From assembly GCA_012840085.1 (NCBI GenBank), contig DUMB01000017.1, positions 41,864 through 105,863 on the forward strand: 64,000 bases of DNA, read 5' to 3'. A model generated the notes under the pieces. The model searched no databases, was not told where the DNA came from, and saw only the letters and a list, made by a program, of their open reading frames with translations. The DNA comes from Clostridiaceae bacterium (GTDB lineage: Bacteria > Bacillota > Clostridia > Acetivibrionales > DUMB01). Numbering within the stretch: the first letter of the stretch is position 1; every line of letters begins with the position of its first letter. Positions 10,367 through 18,906 of this stretch are shown here, one piece after another. The position numbers and the translations under genes were made by a program.

Positions 10367-10888
10367 ATGATGCAAAAATACAAGAATTTTACGCCCAAAA
10401 TTGATGGGACATGCTTTATAGCACCCGGAAGCGTGGTAATCGGAAACGTTGAGATTGGGGAAAATTCCAGTGTGTGGCATAATGCAGTTATCAGAGGTGA
10501 TATAGAGAAAATCGTAATAGGGAATAATTCAAATATTCAGGATTGCTGCATATTGCATTGTGTTGAAAATATAGAATTGAAAATAGGCGATAATGTTACT
10601 GTTGGACACGGTGCCATACTCCACAGTTGCGAAATTGGTGACAATACTTTGATAGGTATGGGTGCCGTAGTTCTGGACGGTGCTAAAGTAGGCAAGTACT
10701 GCCTTGTTGGTGCAGGCACGGTAATTACACCGCGAACTGAGATTCCCGACCGTTCACTGGTGCTTGGAAGCCCGGGAAGAGTAAAAAGACAATTGACAGA
10801 CGAAGAAGTCAATCAGATAAAGATTAATTCTGATGAATATGTTAATCTGGCAAGTGAATATAAAAATGCTGAGGAAAATAATAAATAA
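10367..10888 (+). CDS. Gamma-carbonic-anhydrase-like hexapeptide-repeat protein
   Basis: A 173-residue left-handed beta-helix protein of the YrdA/PaaY/gamma-carbonic anhydrase group. Hexapeptide repeats such as IGNVEI, IGENSS, IGDNVT and IGDNTL run through residues 20-130. Histidines in ILHC and VGHGAILH match the metal-binding set of the family. Activity as a carbonic anhydrase is not certain for this subgroup. AGGAGG is 5 bases before ATG 10367 (a second ATG follows at 10370). It starts 15 bases after scfB ends, so co-transcription is likely, though a link to ranthipeptide synthesis is unproven. Confidence 0.88.
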   Translation: MMQKYKNFTPKIDGTCFIAPGSVVIGNVEIGENSSVWHNAVIRGDIEKIVIGNNSNIQDCCILHCVENIELKIGDNVTVGHGAILHSCEIGDNTLIGMGAVVLDGAKVGKYCLVGAGTVITPRTEIPDRSLVLGSPGRVKRQLTDEEVNQIKINSDEYVNLASEYKNAEENNK

Positions 10889-11116
10889 GACAACAATAAA
10901 TATGCAAATAATAAGTAAGACAATAATTAGTAAGAAAATAATTAGTAATTGGAATAATTAAGACTGCTGTTAAGACTTTTAATTTTTTGTATGGATTGTA
11001 GTAAAAATTGTGTAAAGATTGAAGCAAAAAAATTGTGTATAGCTTGTAGTAAAAAATCTAATTGTTGAAAGAATTAATATCAGAAAAAGCATAAAAGACT
11101 GAATGCGAGGATGGCG

Positions 11117-11782
11117 ATGGGCAGTATATCGCTGGAAGATGTAAGGAAAAATGAAGAGGTTAAAATATTTCTTGAAATAGCAGAAAGACAGATGGAGGCC
11201 TTAGGTTTTACTGAACATTCATTCAGACATGTAGGCCTTGTATCTGCGACAGCAGGTAATATTCTGAAGTCTCTTGAATATCCCGAGAGGGAAGTGGAGC
11301 TGGCAAAAATTGCAGGATACCTCCATGATATAGGCAATGCAGTAAACAGGGTTGATCATGCCCATTCAGGAGCTATACTTGCTTATAATATTCTTACGAA
11401 AATGGGTATGGAACCAAGAGAAGCTGCAGAAATTATGCTTGCGATAGGAAATCATGATGAAGGATCAGGTACCGCTGTTAACAACATATCGGCAGCTTTG
11501 ATACTGGCAGATAAATCTGATGTACATCGTAGCAGAGTAAAAAACAGGGATTTTGCAACCTTTGACATACACGACAGAGTCAACTATGCGGTAGAGAAAT
11601 CTGTTATTACAGTTGATAAGAATAAGAAAACTGCGCTGCTGGAGTTAAGCATAGATACAAGAATATGCCCGGTAATAGACTATTTTGAGATTTTTCTCGC
11701 AAGAATGACTATGAACAGGAGAGCGGCAGATTATTTAGGACTTAACTTTCGGCTGGTAATAAATGGCTCTTATCTGCTCTAA
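11117..11782 (+). CDS. HD-domain phosphohydrolase
   Basis: A 221-residue HD-superfamily metal-dependent hydrolase. The metal ligands appear as HSFRHVGLV, GYLHDIGNAV, VDHAHSGAILA, IGNHDEGSG and ADKSDVHRSR. The frame has ATG at 11111 and 11117. GCGAGG abuts the first and is 6 bases from the second, so 11117 is preferred. The substrate cannot be inferred. The C-terminal 70 residues carry an additional alpha/beta segment. It lies directly upstream of secD, a frequent clostridial pairing whose reason is unknown. The 228 bases before it hold only AT-rich repeats. Confidence 0.85.
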   Translation: MGSISLEDVRKNEEVKIFLEIAERQMEALGFTEHSFRHVGLVSATAGNILKSLEYPEREVELAKIAGYLHDIGNAVNRVDHAHSGAILAYNILTKMGMEPREAAEIMLAIGNHDEGSGTAVNNISAALILADKSDVHRSRVKNRDFATFDIHDRVNYAVEKSVITVDKNKKTALLELSIDTRICPVIDYFEIFLARMTMNRRAADYLGLNFRLVINGSYLL

Positions 11783-11889
11783 TACCCTAAATATAACAAC
11801 CAATTTAAAAGCAATTGGTATTGACTTGATTATTTGTGGAGTTATATAATAACTTCATGCGGACATGCACAAAAGGGGGAATTTTACAA

Positions 11890-13203
11890 ATGAGAGCAAT
11901 GAATTGGGTTAAGTTTTTCCTCGTAATTATTATAATCGGGGCATTAACCTACTTGACTTTCACAGGAATACCCGGAGTTATTCCTAATATTTACAGCACA
12001 AGGCTGGGAATTGATATCAGAGGCGGAGTTTATGCAAATCTTTATCCCGATTTGCCTGAAGGAGAGAAGCCTACTGCAGATCAACTCAATTCAGCCAGAT
12101 CAATTATTGAGAAAAGGCTCGACAGTAAAAGTATATATGACAGAAATATAACTACAGAACCTGAAAATGGTCGTATAATTGTGGAAATACCATACAAACC
12201 CGGAGAGACAGACTTAAATCCGCAAAAAGCTATAGAAGAAATCGGAAAGACAGCCCTTCTTACTTTCCAGGAAGTGGATGAGGATAAATTCAATGGTTAT
12301 CGTGAAGACGGTACAAAAAATTATGAGCAAACAGGTCGTATTGTTATAGAGGGAAAGCACGTCGTAGAGGCTAAAGTTGGGCAAAATCCTCAAACAGGTG
12401 AAATCGTTGTTACACTGAAGCTCAACGAAGAAGGGGCAAAGAGATTCGCAGAGGCTACTGAAAGGCTTGTGGGACAGAAGATTGCCATATACATGGATGA
12501 TGTATTAATAACTGCTCCTACGGTAAACGAAAAGATACCGAACGGTGAAGCGATAATTACGGGACAGCGCACTGCAGCAGAAGCGGGCGATCTTGCTGAT
12601 ACTATTAATGCAGGTTCACTGCCTTTCAGAATGGTATCAAAGGACCTGAACGCCATCACACCATTGTTGGGTGAAGGTGCATTGAGAGTTACTATAAATG
12701 CCGGTATAATCGCATTTATACTCATTTGCCTGTTTATGCTGGTAAACTACAGGCTTCCAGGTCTTATTGCAAATATAGCACTTTTTGGACTTATAATAGC
12801 TACATTGTTCTTTATATCAGTACTTGGCGTTACTCTTACCTTGCCTGGTATAGCAGGTATTATACTGTCAATAGGCATGGGCGTGGACGCTAATGTTGTT
12901 ATTTTCGAAAGAATAAGAGAGGAAATAAAGAGCGGAAAGACAGTAGCTGCTTCTATAGATGCAGGCTTTAAGAGAGCATTTGCTGCAATAGTTGACGGAA
13001 ATGTGACTACGATAATGACCGGCCTTATCCTTTACTGGTTTGGAACAGGACCAATCAAGGGCTTTGCAGTAACACTTATAATAGGTGTCGTAATAAGCTT
13101 TTTCACAGCCGTTACTGCTACCAGAACAATGCTTATTACAGTATCTGGTTTGTCCGTAGCTAAAAAGCCCTGGCTGTTTAGAGTTAAGGAGGTATCCAAA
13201 TGA
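11890..13203 (+). CDS. secD: Protein translocase subunit SecD
   Basis: A 437-residue RND-type membrane protein that uses the proton gradient to help complete Sec export. An N-terminal membrane span (about residues 8-28) is followed by LGIDIRGGVY, a large extracellular domain containing P1-like EIPYKPGETD, and five C-terminal spans with GIAGIILSIGMGVDANVVIFERIREE. The start ATG 11890 follows GGGGGA by 9 bases; upstream in-frame codons lack a ribosome site. The stop overlaps secF by ATGA, indicating coupled translation. Confidence 0.96.
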   Translation: MRAMNWVKFFLVIIIIGALTYLTFTGIPGVIPNIYSTRLGIDIRGGVYANLYPDLPEGEKPTADQLNSARSIIEKRLDSKSIYDRNITTEPENGRIIVEIPYKPGETDLNPQKAIEEIGKTALLTFQEVDEDKFNGYREDGTKNYEQTGRIVIEGKHVVEAKVGQNPQTGEIVVTLKLNEEGAKRFAEATERLVGQKIAIYMDDVLITAPTVNEKIPNGEAIITGQRTAAEAGDLADTINAGSLPFRMVSKDLNAITPLLGEGALRVTINAGIIAFILICLFMLVNYRLPGLIANIALFGLIIATLFFISVLGVTLTLPGIAGIILSIGMGVDANVVIFERIREEIKSGKTVAASIDAGFKRAFAAIVDGNVTTIMTGLILYWFGTGPIKGFAVTLIIGVVISFFTAVTATRTMLITVSGLSVAKKPWLFRVKEVSK

Positions 13204-14156
13204 TTGATTTTGTAGGGAAAAGAAAGTATTTCTTTGGTTTATCTATAATACTGATTGTGATAGGATTTATTTTCCTGTTTATAAATGGACTTGAACTCGA
13301 CATACAGTTCCAGGGCGGAACTCTTCTAAAGGTTGAAATGCCGGATGAGAATTTTGATGCAGATGAGATTGCAGCTACTGTTGGAAATGAATTGAACAAA
13401 GCTGTTACCGGTCAGAAAATGAGAACCTTTAATCCGGAAAATGCTGAAGAAGCAATAGATATGCTGATGTTAAAGGTTTCAAGTAAGGATACTCTTACTG
13501 ATGATGAAATAAAAGATGTTATTAATATTTTGAGAGAAAAGTATAATGTTAAGCAAGACGCACAGAATCAGGTTCAAAGCGTGCAGCCTTTTATAGGGCG
13601 TGAAATGCTTAAGGATGGATTGCTTGCAGCTATTATTTCTTCAGTGGCTATAGTTATCTACGTATGGTGGAGGTACAGAACCATATCAGGACTTTCAGCC
13701 GCTGTAATGGGGTTAGTTGCACTGTTCCATGATGTATTGGTAATGTTTCTAATGTATCCTGTTTTCAGAATACCTGTTAATGAATCATTCATTGCTGCAA
13801 TGCTTACAATACTTGGATATTCGATAAACGATACAATTATTGTATATGACAGAATAAGGGAAAATAGAAAGCTTTACAGAAAAGCAAGTCTGGCAGAACT
13901 GGTTAATATGAGTACAACTCAGACTTTGTCAAGAAGTATAAATACAACTATAACGACAGTAATATCCGTCCTGTGTGTATTTATATTTGCATCCATTAAT
14001 AATATACAGTCCCTTATAGATTTTACGCTGCCTTTGCTTGTAGGACTTGTAAGCGGATCATATTCCTCAATATTTATAGCAAGTCCGCTGTGGGAAATGT
14101 GGCAGACATACCGGGCAAAAAAGGCCGTTCCCGGGAAAGCTGCAAAAGCAAGGTAA
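13200..14156 (+). CDS. secF: Protein translocase subunit SecF
   Basis: A 318-residue partner of SecD. It begins with a membrane span followed by LDIQFQGGTLLKVEMP. The C-terminal spans include LGYSINDTIIVYDRIRENRK and LSRSINTTITTVISVL, typical SecF signatures. The start overlaps the secD stop (ATGA) with AAGGAGGT 6 bases before. SecD and SecF act as one complex with YajC, which is encoded upstream. A strong terminator follows. Confidence 0.96.
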   Translation: MIDFVGKRKYFFGLSIILIVIGFIFLFINGLELDIQFQGGTLLKVEMPDENFDADEIAATVGNELNKAVTGQKMRTFNPENAEEAIDMLMLKVSSKDTLTDDEIKDVINILREKYNVKQDAQNQVQSVQPFIGREMLKDGLLAAIISSVAIVIYVWWRYRTISGLSAAVMGLVALFHDVLVMFLMYPVFRIPVNESFIAAMLTILGYSINDTIIVYDRIRENRKLYRKASLAELVNMSTTQTLSRSINTTITTVISVLCVFIFASINNIQSLIDFTLPLLVGLVSGSYSSIFIASPLWEMWQTYRAKKAVPGKAAKAR

Positions 14157-14181
14157 TATGCAGAAGTAAGGTAATAATTAA

Positions 14182-14217
14182 AATATCCCGTTGCAATAGC
14201 CCGACGGGATATTTTTT
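14182..14217 (+). terminator. Intrinsic terminator after secF
   Basis: A perfect 10-bp stem AATATCCCGT / ACGGGATATT with a 12-base loop runs into six T residues. Confidence 0.9.
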
Positions 14218-14369
14218 ATCTATTTTATTGATTTTCCTGCATCAATATGGTATTCTTAAGAAAATAAATGATGGTATCAGCAATGAACCACACATTTATT
14301 TTTAAAGTTTAATAAAATTTAATACTCTATTTACTGCTTTGAGCCTTATTAATATCTGCACCGATTGTT

Positions 14370-14492
14370 TTATTTACATATAATACTATAACACAGCCGG
14401 TCAGAATTGCAGGACAGAGACAGGAATTTGGAAATAAAAGGATATTTGCTTTATCCTTTGCTATTGTCAGTCCTGTTGTGGACTGATTTTTT
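14370..14492 (+). promoter_or_regulatory. Candidate transcribed leader or small RNA upstream of panB, ending in a terminator
   Basis: The 477-base gap between secF and panB holds a TATAAT near 14379, then two hairpins: AAAGGATA (14437-14444) / TATCCTTT (14452-14459), and TCAGTCC (14467-14473) / GGACTGA (14480-14486) followed directly by six T. The second is a credible intrinsic terminator with no gene before it. This suggests an attenuated leader of panB or a free-standing small RNA. I recognise no known riboswitch class here. Confidence 0.5.
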
Positions 14493-14633
14493 AATATCAG
14501 GGAAAATAATTTTGATATTAAATGATAGAATGAGGCATTGGTTCAGCGGAAAAGAATAAATGAGAACATAATTTATATATTATTTTTAAATTATGCTTAA
14601 TATTGTTTGGAAGATGTAACGGAGGCGAATGCT

Positions 14634-15476
14634 GTGAATAAAAAATTTACAACTGTTGATTTCAAAAAAGCAAAGGAAAATGGCGAAAAGATAACAATGC
14701 TCACTGCATATGACTATCCGACTGCAAAAATATTTGACGAAGCCGGGGTGGATTCAATCCTCGTCGGAGATTCTCTGGGAATGGTTGTACTTGGCTATGA
14801 GGACACAACAAAAGTTACCATTGAAGATATGATACATCATATAAAAGCTGTATGCAGAGGAGTTAAGAGAGCCCTGGTTGTTGGTGACATGCCTTTTCTT
14901 TCATATGGAATCGGCAAGTATGAGAGTGTAAAGAATGCCGGCAGGTTGATACGTGAAGGAGGCTGCAGTGCGGTTAAGCTGGAAGGCGGCGGGCAAGTGG
15001 TAGAGGATATAAAAGCTATTATAAGTACAGGTATTCCTGTAATGGGACATTTGGGTTATACACCCCAGTCAATAAATATTTTCGGCGGTCATAAAGCTCA
15101 GGGAAAAACACTGGAAACAGCCAGAAAGATTTACAGGGATGCACTGCTTCTTCAACAGGCCGGTGTATTTGCAATTGTACTGGAATGTGTACCCTACAAG
15201 CTTGCAGCTTTTATAAGCTCAAGGCTGGATATACCTGTGATTGGTATTGGTTCGGGCGCAGGGTGCGATGGACAGGTTCTTGTGGCTCATGATATACTGG
15301 GAGTGTACAGAGACTTTTCTCCAAAACATTCGAAAAAGTATGCTGATGTGGGAGACATTATGAAAAAGGCAGCCACAGACTTCATCAGCGAAACGAAAAA
15401 CGGAGTATTTCCAACAGAAAAGAATTCTTTTATCATAGATGATGACATTCTGGAACAGTTGAAAAAAGAAGTATAA
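14634..15476 (+). CDS. panB: 3-methyl-2-oxobutanoate hydroxymethyltransferase
   Basis: First committed step of pantothenate synthesis: transfers a hydroxymethyl group from methylene-tetrahydrofolate to ketoisovalerate. Family motifs are MLTAYDYPTAKIFDEAG, VGDSLGMVVLGYEDT, VMGHLGYTPQS and IGIGSGAGCDGQVLV. The long frame opens at 14607, but GGAGG at 14621-14625 lies 8 bases before GTG 14634, giving MNKKFTTVDF and 280 residues, the usual length. It heads panB-panC-panD and is preceded by a possible attenuator. Confidence 0.95.
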   Translation: MNKKFTTVDFKKAKENGEKITMLTAYDYPTAKIFDEAGVDSILVGDSLGMVVLGYEDTTKVTIEDMIHHIKAVCRGVKRALVVGDMPFLSYGIGKYESVKNAGRLIREGGCSAVKLEGGGQVVEDIKAIISTGIPVMGHLGYTPQSINIFGGHKAQGKTLETARKIYRDALLLQQAGVFAIVLECVPYKLAAFISSRLDIPVIGIGSGAGCDGQVLVAHDILGVYRDFSPKHSKKYADVGDIMKKAATDFISETKNGVFPTEKNSFIIDDDILEQLKKEV

Positions 15477-15529
15477 TCTCTTATATGCGCTTTGTAAAAA
15501 GTTTCTTGTAAGTAGTTTGATTAATGCAG

Positions 15530-15586
15530 TTGACGGGGAAAATAAGAATTGACGGGGAAGACATGAATTGATGGGGGAAAAAGAAT
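15530..15586 (+). repeat. Three tandem 19-bp repeats carrying Shine-Dalgarno-like GGGGA
   Basis: Copies at 15530-15548, 15549-15567 and 15568-15586 share TTGACGGGGAAnA. The last copy supplies the ribosome site and runs into the panC ATG at 15585. The two upstream copies look like duplicated ribosome-binding segments. Confidence 0.75.
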
Positions 15587-16430
15587 GAAAATAGTTAAGA
15601 CGATAAAGGAAATCAGAGAAATAGTTTTGCAGCAACAAAAAAAAGGAAGGACAATCGGTCTTGTACCGACGATGGGATACCTTCATAAAGGGCACCTATC
15701 ACTGGTAGAAGCAGCCAGACGAAATAATGATTTTATTGTAATGAGCATATTTGTAAATCCAACTCAGTTTGGTCAAAATGAGGATTATGACAAGTATCCG
15801 AGGGATTTGGAAAGAGATGCCCGGCTGGCTGAAGATGCCGGGGTTGATGTTATATTTTCTCCGGAAGTTAAAGAAATGTATCCTGAAGGATATAAGACAT
15901 ATGTCAATGTAGAAGGTATTACGGAAATCTTATGCGGAAAATCAAGACCCGGCCATTTCAGGGGGGTAACAACTATTGTATGCAAGTTATTTAATATAGT
16001 TAAACCAGACAGGGCATATTTTGGTCAAAAGGATGCTCAGCAGGCTGCTGTTATTAAAAAAATGGTCAGTGATTTGAATCTTGATTTGGAGATTGTCACT
16101 TGTCCCATAGTAAGGGAAGAAGACGGTCTGGCTATGAGTTCGAGAAATGTCTACCTTGACGAGCAGCAACGCAAATCAGCGCTTATTCTTTCAAAGGCAC
16201 TTTTTGAAGCACAGCGTCAGGTACTTGAAGGTGAACGCAACAAGCAGAAAATACGTGATAATATTTTAAAAATGCTTCACACTGAAAAAACTGCAGAAGT
16301 AGACTACGTGGAAATTGTAAATGCAGATACGCTTGAAGAAATAGAAGAAATAAAGGGAAAAGTATTAATAGCACTTGCTGTAAGGTTCGGAACTACAAGG
16401 CTGATAGATAATGTTATAGTGGAGGTGTGA
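15585..16430 (+). CDS. panC: Pantoate-beta-alanine ligase
   Basis: Forms pantothenate from pantoate, beta-alanine and ATP via pantoyl adenylate. The 281-residue length is normal. The nucleotidyltransferase HxGH-type motif is in PTMGYLHKGHLSLVEAAR. Further family segments are FVNPTQFGQNEDYDKYPR, FGQKDAQQ and the KMSKS-equivalent EDGLAMSSRN. GGGGGA lies about 6 bases before the ATG, within a triplicated 19-bp segment. panD starts 3 bases after the stop, so the two are co-translated. Confidence 0.96.
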   Translation: MKIVKTIKEIREIVLQQQKKGRTIGLVPTMGYLHKGHLSLVEAARRNNDFIVMSIFVNPTQFGQNEDYDKYPRDLERDARLAEDAGVDVIFSPEVKEMYPEGYKTYVNVEGITEILCGKSRPGHFRGVTTIVCKLFNIVKPDRAYFGQKDAQQAAVIKKMVSDLNLDLEIVTCPIVREEDGLAMSSRNVYLDEQQRKSALILSKALFEAQRQVLEGERNKQKIRDNILKMLHTEKTAEVDYVEIVNADTLEEIEEIKGKVLIALAVRFGTTRLIDNVIVEV

Positions 16431-16433
16431 TGT

Positions 16434-16814
16434 ATGTATGTAACTCTTATGAAATCAAAGATACACAGGGCAACAGTTACGGAAGCAAATCTTAATTATG
16501 TCGGAAGCATAACAATTGACAGTGAACTGATGAAAGCGGCAGGAATTATTGAAAATGAAAAGGTGCAAATAGTAAATATTAATAACGGAAAAAGGTTTGA
16601 GACATATGCTATTCCAGGACAGCCGGGAAGCGGAACCATATGCCTTAACGGCGCTGCTGCCCGCCTGGTGCAAATAGGTGATATTGTTATAATTATTTCT
16701 TATGGTATATTTGATATCGATGAGGCACAAAATTTTGAGCCTAAAGTTGTGTTTGTTGATAAGAAAAATAAAATAGTGAGGATAGAAAAAGAGCAGCATG
16801 GCGGAATTGAATAA
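16434..16814 (+). CDS. panD: Aspartate 1-decarboxylase proenzyme
   Basis: Makes beta-alanine for PanC. The pyruvoyl enzyme self-cleaves between Gly24 and Ser25; with start ATG 16434 the sequence NYVGSITID places exactly Gly24-Ser25, which confirms the start. Lys9 and the later NGAAARL segment agree with the family. At 126 residues it is full length. GGAGGTG is 6 bases upstream, overlapping the end of panC. Confidence 0.96.
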   Translation: MYVTLMKSKIHRATVTEANLNYVGSITIDSELMKAAGIIENEKVQIVNINNGKRFETYAIPGQPGSGTICLNGAAARLVQIGDIVIIISYGIFDIDEAQNFEPKVVFVDKKNKIVRIEKEQHGGIE

Positions 16815-16834
16815 TTAATGAATATATTCATTCT

Positions 16835-17107
16835 TCATTTTCCGCCAAAGACATAATCAATTATTAAGCCACCGATAATGGTTTCAGCAAGAATGGTGAA
16901 ACTTGATTTTATAACCGATGTGGCAATAAACTCCAGGTACAGGTCATAATTAAGTACAGTACGATTATATACAACCATTATTGTACCCAGAATAAATAAC
17001 GCAAGGAAGGCATGTGCACCGTATTTCATAATACTTCTTGGCAGCTTTCCTATTTTTTTGAATGCTTCAAATATCTTTTCCAGTTTTTTAGCTAAATTCG
17101 ACTGCAT
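16835..17107 (-). CDS. Small two-span membrane protein, unknown function
   Basis: I do not recognise the family. The 90-residue product has an amphipathic basic N-terminus (KKLEKIFEAFKKIGKLP), a membrane span at about residues 32-48 and a more polar hydrophobic segment at about 66-86 ending in YVFGGK. It is convergent with panD and has AAGGGGGTAAGGG just upstream of its ATG, which supports translation. Codon pattern and hydrophobic layout look like a real gene, not a shadow of another frame. Confidence 0.7.
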   Translation of the reverse strand: MQSNLAKKLEKIFEAFKKIGKLPRSIMKYGAHAFLALFILGTIMVVYNRTVLNYDLYLEFIATSVIKSSFTILAETIIGGLIIDYVFGGK

Positions 17108-17297
17108 ATTGCCCTTACCCCCTTTACATAGTAACCTTTTTTTATATTTATTTCAACTGTTCAGGCTGATAAACCCGGAGCCATTAGGAAAGACTATATT
17201 ATGTTAACATAAAGGATTATTTTCTTCAATGCTAAATCTTTGCCATTGGTGAATGTTCCTGGTATGACAAGCAAATAACAAAATTAATAAAAAAATA

Positions 17298-17326
17298 TTG
17301 GCGAAATATTGAGTTTATGCTACAAT
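17298..17326 (+). promoter_or_regulatory. Promoter candidate for the HD-GYP gene
   Basis: TTGGCG (17298-17303) and TACAAT (17321-17326) are 17 bases apart, about 55 bases before the ATG. Confidence 0.55.
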
Positions 17327-17380
17327 GAAGTAGAATAATGGCAGTATACAAAAAATTACTTATGGAATCAAGGGAGTGTT

Positions 17381-18418
17381 ATGAAGAAGTTTATTGTTGA
17401 TATAAGCCAATGCAAGCCTGGCATGCAAATTGCGGAAACAATTTTCAGTGACTATGGCGCCGTAATTGTAGCAGAGAACACTATACTTGATGCACACATT
17501 ATCGATAAACTTGAGAAGCTCAATATTTTAAAAGTCAAAATATTTGATCAGGCCAATAATATAATAGAATCAAACAGTACTGAAATTTTTGAAGCTCAAT
17601 ATAAAGAAAATGTGGAACAGATGAAAGAAGTAATGCATGATATTTCCACAGGCAAAAGCATTAATATTGAAAAAATGAATGAAGTATCTCATTCTATTTT
17701 TCTAAAAATAAATGAGAATAGGGATATAGTTGGTTGTATAAACCAGATGAGAAAAGTAGATGAATATACCTATACACACAGCATCAATGTATCCTTGCTG
17801 TGCATGCTTATAGGTAAATGGCTGAGATATGATTTAAGTACAGTCAGACTCCTTGTGCAGACAGGACTCCTTCATGATATAGGAAAGACCAAAATATCAA
17901 GTGATATTCTGAATAAGCCGGACAAATTGACTGACGATGAGATGGCGGAGGTCATAAAACATCCAATATATGGATATAAAATGGTAGAAGATACTGCAGA
18001 AATAGATAAAAAAGTAAAAAAAGGTATTCTAATGCATCATGAACGGGAAGATGGCTCAGGTTATCCAATGGCATTAAAAAGTGACCAAATAGACAGTTTT
18101 GCAAAAGTTGTTGCCATAGCCGACATATATGATGCCATGACTTCAAACAGGGTGTACAAGCAAAAAGAATCGCCCTTTACAGTACTTGAGTATTTGGAAA
18201 ATGAATCATATGGAGTTTTGGATACCAGGATTGTCCGGGTTTTCATTAACAGCATTGCAGCATATTATTTGGGGGATTATGTCAAATTAAATACTGGTGA
18301 AATAGGGCAAATAGTATATGTAAATCCCAGGCAAGTTTCAAAACCCATTGTCAAAGTTGGGGAGAAATATGTTGATTTATATAAGGAGAAAGGTTTATCT
18401 ATAACTGAACTTATTTAA
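17381..18418 (+). CDS. HD-GYP domain protein, probable cyclic-di-GMP phosphodiesterase
   Basis: A 345-residue cytosolic protein. The first 110 residues form an unidentified N-terminal region with a short beta-rich start (DISQCKPGMQIAETIFSDYGA). The HD-GYP core covers roughly residues 125-300, with HSINVSLL, LLHDIGKTKIS, the HPIYGYKMV segment and HHEREDGSGYP, followed by AIADIYDAMTSNRVYK. These are the metal and GYP residues of active cyclic-di-GMP hydrolases. A short C-terminal beta domain follows. There is no sensor or membrane segment. It is a single gene between two spacers. Confidence 0.9.
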   Translation: MKKFIVDISQCKPGMQIAETIFSDYGAVIVAENTILDAHIIDKLEKLNILKVKIFDQANNIIESNSTEIFEAQYKENVEQMKEVMHDISTGKSINIEKMNEVSHSIFLKINENRDIVGCINQMRKVDEYTYTHSINVSLLCMLIGKWLRYDLSTVRLLVQTGLLHDIGKTKISSDILNKPDKLTDDEMAEVIKHPIYGYKMVEDTAEIDKKVKKGILMHHEREDGSGYPMALKSDQIDSFAKVVAIADIYDAMTSNRVYKQKESPFTVLEYLENESYGVLDTRIVRVFINSIAAYYLGDYVKLNTGEIGQIVYVNPRQVSKPIVKVGEKYVDLYKEKGLSITELI

Positions 18419-18906
18419 ATATTAAGTCTCTATACATATTTTTATTGATTCCTTTATAGCAATTTTGAGGAATTTTTCCTTAAGCTGCAATATTGCAGCC
18501 AGTATATGTATTATTATATCTGTTTTTCAAAAAGATCTTTTTTGCATTGTAGTTATATTATACAGTGCATTTTTGCTTTTTTCTGTAATAATTTAAGTAT
18601 AAAAGAATAAAAGAAGAAAAGAATATCAATAAAATATTCCTGCATTTGAAGGATATTTATATAAATGTGTAGAATATAGCTTTGCTGCTGTATTGCACTT
18701 TAAAGTATTTTTATTTTTAATTTGACTTTTGGCTGTTTATCGAAGCTGAACGGATAAGGTAAATGTTGGCTTGTCAATTATTTAAATAAAAAAAGAAGGA
18801 ATATTAATAAATATGTCGAAGTCATATTTATTAAATAAATGAAAAATGTTATCTTAATGTGCTTTAACTTTGCAGATAGAAAGGTGAAGAACGAAAAAAA
18901 CAGTAA
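18419..18906. other. 488-base AT-rich spacer before dnaG, with a 12-bp inverted repeat
   Basis: No gene is seen. The one clear structure is TTAATAAATATG (18804-18815) and CATATTTATTAA (18823-18834), a perfect 12-bp inverted repeat around a 7-base centre. It has no T-run after it and so looks more like an operator or a leader hairpin of dnaG-sigA than a terminator. Confidence 0.6.

Noticed and set aside
15219..15695. 158-codon minus-strand frame across panB-panC
   Set aside because: Antisense to two conserved genes and no translation signals.
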